Both the position numbers and the translations under genes were made by a program. The notes beneath the pieces are model-generated. The model saw only the letters and a program-made list of their open reading frames with translations, ran no database searches and had not been told where the DNA came from. From Pseudomonadota bacterium (GTDB taxonomy: Bacteria > Pseudomonadota > Gammaproteobacteria > Steroidobacterales > GCA-2729495), in NCBI GenBank assembly GCA_963205295.1, contig CAUJIY010000025.1, positions 48,947 through 112,946 of the forward strand: 64,000 nt of DNA. Reading direction: 5' to 3'. Positions 9,473-16,621 of the stretch are shown here, in pieces (within the stretch, counting starts at the first letter, position 1; each line of letters opens with the position of its first letter).

Positions 9473-9997
9473 TTACCCGTCGTCGGCCGATGCCGGGCGC
9501 ACGCACTCGAGGCTCGTGCCATCGACACTGCGCGCCAGCTCCACAGCGCGACCGCGACCCGGAACACGCACGGCCGGCGCGATCTCCAGCAGTGGGAACA
9601 ATACAAAATTTCGCTCGCCAATGCCCGGGTGCGGCACCACGAGGCCGGGCTCGTCGACACGCAGCGAACCATACAGGAGCAGGTCGAGGTCGACGACCCG
9701 CGGACCCCAGCGATCGTCCGGCCGGCGTTGGCGGCCCTGCGCTGCCTCGATGCCCTTCAGCGCCACGAGCAACGCCTGTGGCCCGAGACGGGTCAGCAGG
9801 GCGGCGACTGCATTGACGTACCAGGGCTGGTCCTGCGGACCGAGCGGCGGATTGCGGTAAAACCCGGACGCCGCGACCAGGCGCGTAGACGGCAGCCTGG
9901 CCAGTGCTGCCAGGGCCCGCGCGAGCTGTGCCGGCGGATCGTCGAGATTGCTCCCGAGCCCGATGTAAGCGGGAATCCAGCTGGCCGGCTCGTGCAT
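9473..9997 (-). CDS. folK: 2-amino-4-hydroxy-6-hydroxymethyldihydropteridine pyrophosphokinase FolK
   Basis: FolK transfers pyrophosphate from ATP to hydroxymethyl-dihydropterin in folate synthesis. The 174-residue product has AYIGLGSNLDDP at its N-terminus, then FYRNPPLGPQDQPWYVNAVA and the family signature RWGPRVVDLDLLLYG, followed by VPHPGIGERNFVLFPL. I chose ATG 9997 (MHEPASWIPAY); the frame is open for 112 codons upstream but those codons overlap pcnB and have no family character. pcnB precedes it by 34 bases and the deoxynucleoside kinase follows. Confidence 0.95.
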   Translation of the reverse strand: MHEPASWIPAYIGLGSNLDDPPAQLARALAALARLPSTRLVAASGFYRNPPLGPQDQPWYVNAVAALLTRLGPQALLVALKGIEAAQGRQRRPDDRWGPRVVDLDLLLYGSLRVDEPGLVVPHPGIGERNFVLFPLLEIAPAVRVPGRGRAVELARSVDGTSLECVRPASADDG

Positions 9998-10031
9998 GCG
10001 CGCCGTGCACCCCGTGCGTGCGGGGCCGGTG

Positions 10032-11420
10032 TCAACCGCCCTGGTGCTGATCGGTCGCAGCCGCTTCGCGCGGCGCCCCACCGCGGCGCGGGCCGCGGCG
10101 TCGGCGCCGTCCCTGGGCGCCCGGCCGGTCGAGACCGAGCTCGTGTCGCTGTTGCTCGGGTGGCAGCTGCTGCAGGGTGGTCCACCAGTGCGCCAGCTCG
10201 GGATCGGCATTGCCGACCCGCGCGCGCAACACCAGCAGGTCGTAGGCCGCCCGAAAACGCTTGCTCTCGATGAAGGCCAGGGCGCGTGCGCCACGCGTCT
10301 TGTCGAAGCGCGACTGCAGCTGGAGCATTTCACGCATCGGGATGGAATAACGGCGCGGTACGGCCAGGCGCTCCGTCTGTTCGCGCGTGATGTCGGCAGC
10401 CGCCACGGCCAGCGCCTGGAAATCGGTCATGCCGTCGCGGCCGAGCGCTTCGGCACGGTCGGCGACCGGCCCCCAGAGAAACACGCCGAGCAGGAACATC
10501 GGCGTGACGGGGCGATCCTCGGCGATGCGCGCATCGGTATTGGCGAGCGCCTCCTCGAGGAAACGCTCCCGCGCATCGCCGCCCGGTCCGAGCCAGCGCG
10601 CCGTGGGCGGGAACAGGTGTTCGAACAGCCCGAGCCGGCGCAGCTGGCGATAGCTCGCCAGGGCGTGGCCGGTCTGGAAGAGCTTGAGGAACTCCTCGAA
10701 GAGGCGCGCCGCAGGCACACCATCGACCAGGTGTGCCAGACGCGGCACGAGCGCTGCGCAGCCGTCCTCGATGGCGAACTCGAGTTTGGCGGCAAAACGC
10801 GCCGCCCGCAGCATGCGTACCGGATCCTCGCGAAAGCGGGTCTCCGGATCGCCGATGAGCCGCAGCCGGCGCGCCTGCACATCGGCGCCACCTCCGGTGA
10901 AGTCCCAGACGGAATAGTCGGCGATGTTGTAGTAAAGCGAATTGGCGGTGAAGTCACGGCGCCAGACGTCTTCCTCGATCGAGCCGTAGACGTTGTCGCT
11001 GATCAGGCGGCCGGTTTCCGCCGAGATTTCGCGATGGCCGCTGCCCTGCTCTTCCTGGCCCAGCCCGCGGAAGGTCGCGACTTCGATGATCTCGCGGCCG
11101 AAGCGCACGTGGGCGAGCCGGAAGCGCCGCCCGATCAGCCGGCAGTTGCCGAACAGGGCGCGCACGTCCTCGGGATGCGCGTCGGTAGCGACGTCGAAGT
11201 CCTTCGGGTGGCGGCCGAGCAGCAGATCACGCACGCTGCCGCCGACCAGGAACGCCTGATAGCCCGCGTCCTTGAGGCGGTAGAGGACCTTGAGTGCGTT
11301 CTTGGAAATGTCGGCCCGGGAGATGTTGTGTTCGGACCGCGGGATGACCTGGGGCGCGGGCTGGATGGATTGTGAAACGTCGGACAATAGCTGAACCGCT
11401 TGTGGGATTGCTGTCGGCAC
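10032..11420 (-). CDS. pcnB: Poly(A) polymerase I PcnB
   Basis: PcnB adds 3' poly(A) tails that promote RNA decay. The 462-residue product has VIPRSEHNISRADISKNALK, which is the PcnB-specific N-terminal segment that separates it from CCA-adding enzymes. The nucleotidyltransferase core GGSVRDLLLGRHPKDFDVATD contains GG, RD and the DxD metal residues. RRFRLAHVRFG and the helical RNA-binding C-terminal region follow, ending in an Arg/Gly-rich tail (GRRRRRGPRRGG). The GTG at 11420 lies within the divergent tRNA-Glu promoter region; a TTG at 11387 (LSDVSQSIQ) is a possible later start. Confidence 0.95.
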   Translation of the reverse strand: MPTAIPQAVQLLSDVSQSIQPAPQVIPRSEHNISRADISKNALKVLYRLKDAGYQAFLVGGSVRDLLLGRHPKDFDVATDAHPEDVRALFGNCRLIGRRFRLAHVRFGREIIEVATFRGLGQEEQGSGHREISAETGRLISDNVYGSIEEDVWRRDFTANSLYYNIADYSVWDFTGGGADVQARRLRLIGDPETRFREDPVRMLRAARFAAKLEFAIEDGCAALVPRLAHLVDGVPAARLFEEFLKLFQTGHALASYRQLRRLGLFEHLFPPTARWLGPGGDARERFLEEALANTDARIAEDRPVTPMFLLGVFLWGPVADRAEALGRDGMTDFQALAVAAADITREQTERLAVPRRYSIPMREMLQLQSRFDKTRGARALAFIESKRFRAAYDLLVLRARVGNADPELAHWWTTLQQLPPEQQRHELGLDRPGAQGRRRRRGPRRGGAPREAAATDQHQGG

Positions 11421-11427
11421 CTATAAT
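11400..11427 (+). promoter_or_regulatory. Predicted promoter of tRNA-Glu
   Basis: A perfect -10 TATAAT at 11422-11427 is preceded by a partial -35 TTGTGG at 11400-11405 with a 16-base spacer. The region just downstream of the -10 is C/G rich (AGCAGCCCGCCC), like the discriminators of stringently controlled stable-RNA promoters. The mature tRNA begins 36 bases after the -10. The -35 lies inside the start of divergent pcnB. The same -10 reads TATTAT on the other strand. Confidence 0.6.
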
Positions 11428-11463
11428 AGCAGCCCGCCCGGCCACGGGCACCGTCCCGCGCAA

Positions 11464-11539
11464 GCTCCCTTCGTCTAGCGGTCCAGGACGCGGCCCTCTC
11501 AAGGCTGAAACATGGGTTCGATTCCCATAGGGAGCGCCA
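11464..11539 (+). tRNA. tRNA-Glu, anticodon CTC
   Basis: A 76-base cloverleaf with encoded CCA. The acceptor arm GCTCCCT (11464-11470) pairs with AGGGAGC (11529-11535), followed by discriminator G and CCA. The D arm is TCGTCTAGCGG-like. The anticodon stem CGGCC/GGCTG (one G-T pair) encloses loop CTCTCAA, giving anticodon CTC for GAG codons. The T arm is ATGGGTTCGATTCCCAT. The overall sequence is strongly tRNA-Glu-like. The RDD gene begins 14 bases downstream, so both are probably on one transcript. Confidence 0.96.
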
Positions 11540-11553
11540 TCGTGCGCGACATC

Positions 11554-12024
11554 ATGCCGGCGCAGCACAATACGATCGCCGCCCGCTTCAGGGAACTGCT
11601 GCTGCGCCTGGCGGCCAGCGCCTACGACGTGCTGGTCCTCGCCGGCGTGCTCGCGCTCGGCTCGCTCGTCATCATCATCGCCCGTGGCGGTGCAGCCATT
11701 CCGGCAGGCAATCCCGCTTACCGGCTGTTCCTGCTTGCCCTGACAGCCGCGTATTTCATCGGCTTCTGGAGCCGCGGTGGACAGACACCCGGGATGCGCA
11801 CCTGGAACCTGCGCGTCGAGACTGCCGCGGGCACGCCACTGCCGATAGCGCTGGCCACCGGTCGCTTCGCGGCCGCGCTGCTGTCTGCGGCATGCCTCGG
11901 GATCGGCCTGGCCTGGCTGCTCGTCGATCGTCACCAGCTCGCCTGGCACGACCGGTTGAGCGGCACGCGTGTCGTGCGCCTCGCCCCGCGCAGAGTGCCG
12001 CTCAGCGGGCCCGCACGACCATGA
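11554..12024 (+). CDS. RDD family membrane protein
   Basis: A 156-residue inner-membrane protein of unknown function. The RDD signature residues are visible as RLAASAYDVLVLAG, then GQTPGMRTWNLRVE after the second membrane segment, and AWHDRLSGTRVV near the C-terminus. Three hydrophobic segments lie at about 25-45, 55-75 and 105-125. The ATG at 11554 is used here; an in-frame GTG at 11542 is an alternative, and neither has a recognisable Shine-Dalgarno. It sits 14 bases after the tRNA-Glu CCA end and overlaps lptG by 23 bases at the 3' ends. Confidence 0.85.
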   Translation: MPAQHNTIAARFRELLLRLAASAYDVLVLAGVLALGSLVIIIARGGAAIPAGNPAYRLFLLALTAAYFIGFWSRGGQTPGMRTWNLRVETAAGTPLPIALATGRFAAALLSAACLGIGLAWLLVDRHQLAWHDRLSGTRVVRLAPRRVPLSGPARP

Positions 12025-13069
12025 ACGCCGCCACGGCTGCCAGCACCAGCGTCGGCAGCCACCCCACCAGCAGCGGGTCGAGCTTGTAGACCTCCCCACC
12101 GTCGGCAAGCCCGCGGCTGGCAAGAAAGTAGGCGAGCCCGATGACGACCCCGATGACCATGCGCGCCCCGGTACCGGTCCGGCGCAGCTGGCCGAAGGCA
12201 ACCGCCAGCGCCAGCACGCACATCGGCGCTGCCGCGAGCGCCGAGGCCATGCGCCGCCAGAGCTCGACCTCGAAGTGGCGCGAGTCGAGGCCGTTGCGGC
12301 GCTGGTAGTCGATGTAGCGCCACAGTGCCAGCCCGTCGAGCGCCTCCGGGCGCACGACGGTCAGGCCGAGCAGCTCCGGGCTCAACCCCGCCATCTCGGC
12401 GAACCTGCGTTCCCGGCGCAACGTCACGCCATCGGGACCGAAACGCGACTCGGCATAATTGTCGAGCGTCCACTCGCGCCCGCCACCGATGCTCGCCGAG
12501 TCCGCACGCGCCACGCTCTGCAGCTCGCCGCCGCCCTTCCAGCGGAACAGGTACACACCACCGAACTGCGTAGGGTCGCCAAGGCGACTCAGGTTGAGGA
12601 TCACGTCGCCATCCCGGACCCATGCGGACTGCGCACTGGCCAACCCCGATGGCCCGTGCATCGCAAAGGTACGAAACTGCCGCGAGTAGCGCTCGAGCGG
12701 CGGCGCCAGGTAGAAACCGAGGGCCAGTGCCAGCAGCGACACCCCGAGGCCGGTCACCAGGACCGCGCGCGCCAGCGCCACGGGCGAGGCCCCGGCCGCA
12801 CGCAGCGCCACCAGCTCGCTGCCATTGGCGAGTCCACCGAGCCCGAGCAGCGCCCCGAGCAGTACGGCCATCGGCAGGAGCATGAATGCCATTTCGGGCA
12901 GCTTCATCAGTGCGTAGGCCAGGCCCTGGGCGATGCCATAGCCACCGGCACCGACGTCATCGAGCTGGCCGACGAATTCGATGAAGCCGCCGATCGCCAG
13001 CAGTACGGCCAGCACCACGGCCGTCGTCACGAGTATCGAGCGCGCCAGGTAGCCGCGGACGATGTTCAC
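12002..13069 (-). CDS. lptG: LPS export ABC transporter permease LptG
   Basis: LptG pairs with LptF and the LptB ATPases to extract lipopolysaccharide from the inner membrane. The 355-residue product has the YjgP/YjgQ fold: TM1-3 in the first 110 residues (ARSILVTTAVVLAVLLAIGG, MLLPMAVLLGALLGLGGL), a central periplasmic beta-jellyroll domain, and three C-terminal membrane segments ending PTLVLAAVAAFMVVRAR. The helix ELVALRAAGASP is the LptG-type coupling helix for LptB. The start is GTG 13069, overlapping the lptF stop (GTGA). The 3' end overlaps the convergent RDD gene. Confidence 0.93.
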   Translation of the reverse strand: MNIVRGYLARSILVTTAVVLAVLLAIGGFIEFVGQLDDVGAGGYGIAQGLAYALMKLPEMAFMLLPMAVLLGALLGLGGLANGSELVALRAAGASPVALARAVLVTGLGVSLLALALGFYLAPPLERYSRQFRTFAMHGPSGLASAQSAWVRDGDVILNLSRLGDPTQFGGVYLFRWKGGGELQSVARADSASIGGGREWTLDNYAESRFGPDGVTLRRERRFAEMAGLSPELLGLTVVRPEALDGLALWRYIDYQRRNGLDSRHFEVELWRRMASALAAAPMCVLALAVAFGQLRRTGTGARMVIGVVIGLAYFLASRGLADGGEVYKLDPLLVGWLPTLVLAAVAAFMVVRAR

Positions 13070-14160
13070 GGTGTTGCTCCCGCCCGGCGTGGCCAGCGCA
13101 GCCTGCCATTGCGTGCCGCGAGTAGCAGCAGCGCCACAGCCGCAAACAGCAGGTGCACCCACCACAGCCCGAGCAGCGGGGGCAGCTTGCCGCGCTCGAG
13201 CCACACCCGCGCTGCGCCCAGCAGGTTGGCATAGGTGATGTACACGAGCACGCCGGCCCGCAGGCCGGCGTAACGCCCCTGGCGCGGCGAGGAGTGTCCC
13301 AGTGGCACCGCCAGCAGGGTCAGGACCACGACCATCACCGGAACCGACAGGCGCCATTGCAGTTCCGCACGGTCGGCCGGATCGCCAGACGCCAGGAGGG
13401 CGGCAATGGAGCGCGACTCCGGCTTGTCGGCGACGTCGATGCGCGACGGCAGGGAATAGGGGATCCCGTGCCGGCGAAACTCGACGATACGGAAGTTCGG
13501 CTGCCCCGGCTCGCCCTCGTAGCGACGCCCGTCGGCGAAGGTCAGCATGCGCACGTCGGCATCGGCTGTCAGTTCCTGCCACGCCTCGGCCGCGACGATC
13601 ACCTCGACACCGGAGTCGTGGCGCCGCTGCACGAACACGTTGTGCAGGTGCCCATCACGGGTGACGCTCTCGGCGTATACCACGGCGTCGGCCTGTCCGA
13701 AGCTGACGAACCGCCCGGCCTCCATCACGCTCAGGTCGGAACGCGAACGCGCTTCCTGGGCTATGCGCCGCACCTCGGCGGCAGCGCCCGGCGCCACCAC
13801 CAGCGCGATGTAGCCGACCAGCGCGGCGAGCGTTCCGGCCAGCATGGCCAGCGGGCGGTACAGCCGCGCCGGACCGACGCCGCAGGCCATCAGTGCGTAC
13901 ATCTCGCTGTCGCGGTACAGCCGCCCGAGCGCGAGGAGGATCGACAGGAACAGGCCGACCGGAATCAGGATCGTCAGGTACTGCAGCGAGGTCAGGGCCA
14001 TCACCTGCAGCAGCGCGTCCTTGGGCAGGCGGCTTGCAGCCGCATCGCCCAGTACGCTCGCGAACTGGTTGGTGACGAGGATCAGCAACAGCACCGCCGT
14101 GACGGCGAACCAGGTCTGCGCGGCTTCGCGCAGCACGTAGCGGTCAGCGATGCTGGCCAT
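13066..14160 (-). CDS. lptF: LPS export ABC transporter permease LptF
   Basis: This is the partner permease of LptG, 364 residues long. It has an N-terminal membrane domain (TWFAVTAVLLLILVTNQFA, LTILIPVGLFLSILLALGRL), the coupling helix DSEMYALMACGVGP, a periplasmic beta domain, and C-terminal segments beginning WRLSVPVMVVVLTLLAVPLG. The starting MASIADRYVLREAAQTW matches the family N-terminus. lptFG lie divergent from pepA across 188 bases, as in many gammaproteobacteria. Confidence 0.94.
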   Translation of the reverse strand: MASIADRYVLREAAQTWFAVTAVLLLILVTNQFASVLGDAAASRLPKDALLQVMALTSLQYLTILIPVGLFLSILLALGRLYRDSEMYALMACGVGPARLYRPLAMLAGTLAALVGYIALVVAPGAAAEVRRIAQEARSRSDLSVMEAGRFVSFGQADAVVYAESVTRDGHLHNVFVQRRHDSGVEVIVAAEAWQELTADADVRMLTFADGRRYEGEPGQPNFRIVEFRRHGIPYSLPSRIDVADKPESRSIAALLASGDPADRAELQWRLSVPVMVVVLTLLAVPLGHSSPRQGRYAGLRAGVLVYITYANLLGAARVWLERGKLPPLLGLWWVHLLFAAVALLLLAARNGRLRWPRRAGATP

Positions 14161-14348
14161 GCTGCGTCCCCGGCAGGCGCGTGACCGCGCCGCGTCTGCG
14201 CCAGGCTTGCCCTGCAGTCAGTGTCATCCGGTAGACTAGAGCCATCGCGCGGCGGGGAGAGAACGCGCGCCTTGCTGGCGCGCCGGAGCATCATCCGGCC
14301 CGGCTGGCGAGCCCGTCAAGCGGCGCCGCGAGTCATACGGAGACGAGC
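14161..14348. promoter_or_regulatory. Divergent lptF/pepA intergenic region
   Basis: A 188-base gap between divergent genes must carry at least two promoters. A TAGACT hexamer at 14232-14237 could be a -10 for pepA, but no convincing -35 is spaced with it. GGAG about eight bases before the pepA ATG is a good ribosome binding site. No operator repeats were recognised. Confidence 0.35.
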
Positions 14349-15836
14349 ATGCGTTTTCAGGTCAAAGCGGGCCCGGCCTCGCGCCAGCGCGCCGACTGCA
14401 TCATCCTGCCGGCCTACTCGGCGGGCCCCCTGCCGGCGGCAACGCGTGAAGCCGACCGCGCGGCGCGCGGCGCGCTGCGCGCCCTCCTGCGCAACGGCGA
14501 CTTCCGCGGCGAGACCGGCGACACGCTGCTGCTGCCGTCAGTCCGGGGCCTGCGCTGTCCGCGGGTCCTGCTCGTCGGTCTCGGTGCCCGCGAAAAGTGC
14601 GAGCGCAAGGCGCTGCGCAAGGCCACACGCAGCGCGCTCGCAGCCGTCACGCGCTCAGCCGCTGTCGAGGTGGTGAGCTATCTCGGCACCGAGGACGTGC
14701 GCGGTACCGACGCCTACCGGCGCGCCCGCATCGCCGTGGAAGTCTGGCACGACGCGGCCTACCGCTTCACGGCGCTGAAGACCCGGGCGAGCGAACGCAA
14801 CCGCACGCCGAAGCAGCGGCTGCTCGGTATCGCCGTCTCCGGCGGCGATACCGCCGAAGTCCGCCGCGGCATCGCGCACGGTCAGGCCATCGGCGCCGCG
14901 ATGGCGCTGGCGCGCGACCTCGGCAACCTGCCGGCCAACATCTGCACGCCGGGCTACCTCGTCGGCCGCGCCCGCGACGTGGCCCGCGGCAACGCCCGCC
15001 TGAGCGTCTCCGTGCTCGACGAGGCGCGCATGCGCCGCCTGCGCATGGGCTCGCTGCTATCGGTCACCGCCGGCACCGACGAACCGGCGCGTTTCATCGT
15101 CCTGCGCTATCGGGGCGCGGCCCGCAACAAGGCCCCGGTGGTACTGGTCGGCAAGGGCATCACCTTCGACACCGGCGGCATCTCGCTCAAACCGGGGCCG
15201 CAGATGGACGAGATGAAGTACGACATGAGCGGTGCCGGCACCGTGATCGCGGTGCTGCAGGCGGCGGCTGCGCTGCGCCTGCCGCTGAACGTGGTCGGCC
15301 TGGTGCCGGCATGCGAGAACATGCCTGGCGGCTCGGCCACGCGCCCGGGTGACATTGTGCGCTCCATGTCCGGGCAGACCATCGAGATCCTCAATACCGA
15401 TGCCGAAGGCAGGCTGATCCTCTGCGATGCCCTCACCTACGGCCAGCGTTTCCGGCCGGCAGCGATGATCGATATCGCCACGCTCACCGGTGCCTGCGTC
15501 GTCGCGCTCGGCAAGCACCGCAGCGGGCTGATGGCCAATTCCGGGCCGCTGGCCGACGCGCTGCTGGCTGCAGGCGAGGCCGCCGACGACCCGGCATGGC
15601 AACTGCCGCTCGGCGAGGAATACATGGAGCAACTCAAGAGCCCGTTCGCCGACGTCGCCAACATCGGCGGCCGCGAAGCCGGGACGATCACCGCTGCCGC
15701 CTTCCTGTCGCGCTTCGTCGGCACCACGCCGTGGGCACACCTGGACATCGCCGGCACGGCGTGGAACGCGGGCGCCCAGAAAGGCAGCACGGGCCGGCCG
15801 GTCGCCCTGCTGGTCGAGTTCCTATTGAAGCGCTGA
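14349..15836 (+). CDS. pepA: Leucyl aminopeptidase PepA (M17)
   Basis: A cytosolic di-metal aminopeptidase of 495 residues. In E. coli the homologue also acts as a DNA-binding accessory protein. The catalytic C-terminal domain carries VGKGITFDTGGISLKPG (Lys and Asp metal ligands), MKYDMSGAGTVIAVL, and the M17 signature NTDAEGRLILCDAL with the catalytic Arg. HLDIAGTAWN is near the C-terminus. The N-terminal domain is Arg-rich. The start ATG 14349 is supported by GGAGACGAGC upstream. holC follows, starting 54 or 72 bases downstream depending on its start codon. The order pepA-holC-valS is conserved in gammaproteobacteria. Confidence 0.95.
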   Translation: MRFQVKAGPASRQRADCIILPAYSAGPLPAATREADRAARGALRALLRNGDFRGETGDTLLLPSVRGLRCPRVLLVGLGAREKCERKALRKATRSALAAVTRSAAVEVVSYLGTEDVRGTDAYRRARIAVEVWHDAAYRFTALKTRASERNRTPKQRLLGIAVSGGDTAEVRRGIAHGQAIGAAMALARDLGNLPANICTPGYLVGRARDVARGNARLSVSVLDEARMRRLRMGSLLSVTAGTDEPARFIVLRYRGAARNKAPVVLVGKGITFDTGGISLKPGPQMDEMKYDMSGAGTVIAVLQAAAALRLPLNVVGLVPACENMPGGSATRPGDIVRSMSGQTIEILNTDAEGRLILCDALTYGQRFRPAAMIDIATLTGACVVALGKHRSGLMANSGPLADALLAAGEAADDPAWQLPLGEEYMEQLKSPFADVANIGGREAGTITAAAFLSRFVGTTPWAHLDIAGTAWNAGAQKGSTGRPVALLVEFLLKR

Positions 15837-15908
15837 ACGGTATGATGGCGGGCACGGGTCCCTTTCCGGATCCGACCGGCGGAAACACCCTTGGCTGGAC
15901 CTGGTCGC

Positions 15909-16334
15909 GTGGATTTCTACATCGTGGCGGCGGCGGACGACGCCGCCACGCTGCACTTCGCCTGCCGGCTCACGGAGAAGGCCTACCACCTCGGGCACCG
16001 GATCCACCTGCGCGCCGGCTCCCCGGCACAGGCGGGCCACCTCGACGAGCTGCTCTGGACCTTCCGCCAGGGCAGTTTCGTCCCGCATGAACTGGTGACG
16101 GACGACGCCCCGCAGTCGCCGGTCACGATCGGCCATGGCACCGTTCCCGGGCAGCACGTGGATCTGCTGATCAATCTCGCCGGCGATGTCGTCGAGCCGG
16201 CCGGCAACTGGAGCCGGCTCGCCGAGGTGATCGCGGGCGACGAGCCGACGCGCGCGCTCGGCCGCGAGCGTTTTCGCCACTATCGCAGCGTGGGTTGCGA
16301 GGTCGCCTCGCACGACATGAGGACCGGCACATGA
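15909..16334 (+). CDS. holC: DNA polymerase III chi subunit HolC
   Basis: Chi links the clamp loader to single-stranded DNA-binding protein. From GTG 15909 the product is 141 residues, starting VDFYIVAAADDAATLHFACRL, which matches the family opening (DFYIL...). WTFRQGSFVPHEL and LLINLAGDVV are further chi-like segments. A TTG at 15891 would add six residues and cannot be excluded. The position between pepA and valS is the usual one. The last codons overlap the next gene by four bases (ATGA). Confidence 0.88.
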   Translation: MDFYIVAAADDAATLHFACRLTEKAYHLGHRIHLRAGSPAQAGHLDELLWTFRQGSFVPHELVTDDAPQSPVTIGHGTVPGQHVDLLINLAGDVVEPAGNWSRLAEVIAGDEPTRALGRERFRHYRSVGCEVASHDMRTGT

Positions 16335-16606
16335 GCGAGCGGAAAATCCCCGTGCTCACCGAGATCGTCACGACCCCCGGCGCCGGCACGGCGGCGGTGC
16401 CCCTGCTCGTCACCGATGAAGAACTGAAGGAGCTGCAGGCCCGTATCGCCACGGAAGGCTATGCGCTGATGGAGCGACTGCTGCACGAGTCGTTGCGCGA
16501 GATGGAAGCCAACCTGTTTGCCGATGTCATCGGACGGCTGCGTACGGAACTGCCCGACCTGATCGACGACGTATTGCAGGAACACTTCGGCAGCACTCCC
16601 CGGTAA
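16331..16606 (+). CDS. Small conserved-looking protein between holC and valS (DUF2486-like opening)
   Basis: A 91-residue acidic protein starting MSERKIPVLTEIVTTPGAG. The IPVLTEIV opening resembles DUF2486-type proteins that sit next to holC in some beta- and gammaproteobacteria, but I cannot confirm the family. The remainder is predicted mostly helical (TDEELKELQARIATEGYAL, MERLLHESLREMEANLF) and amphipathic, with no membrane segment and no cysteine. It overlaps holC by ATGA and ends 15 bases before valS, so it is in the same operon. A partner role with chi is only a guess from position. Confidence 0.7.
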   Translation: MSERKIPVLTEIVTTPGAGTAAVPLLVTDEELKELQARIATEGYALMERLLHESLREMEANLFADVIGRLRTELPDLIDDVLQEHFGSTPR

Positions 16607-16621
16607 GCGCACCCCGAACCC

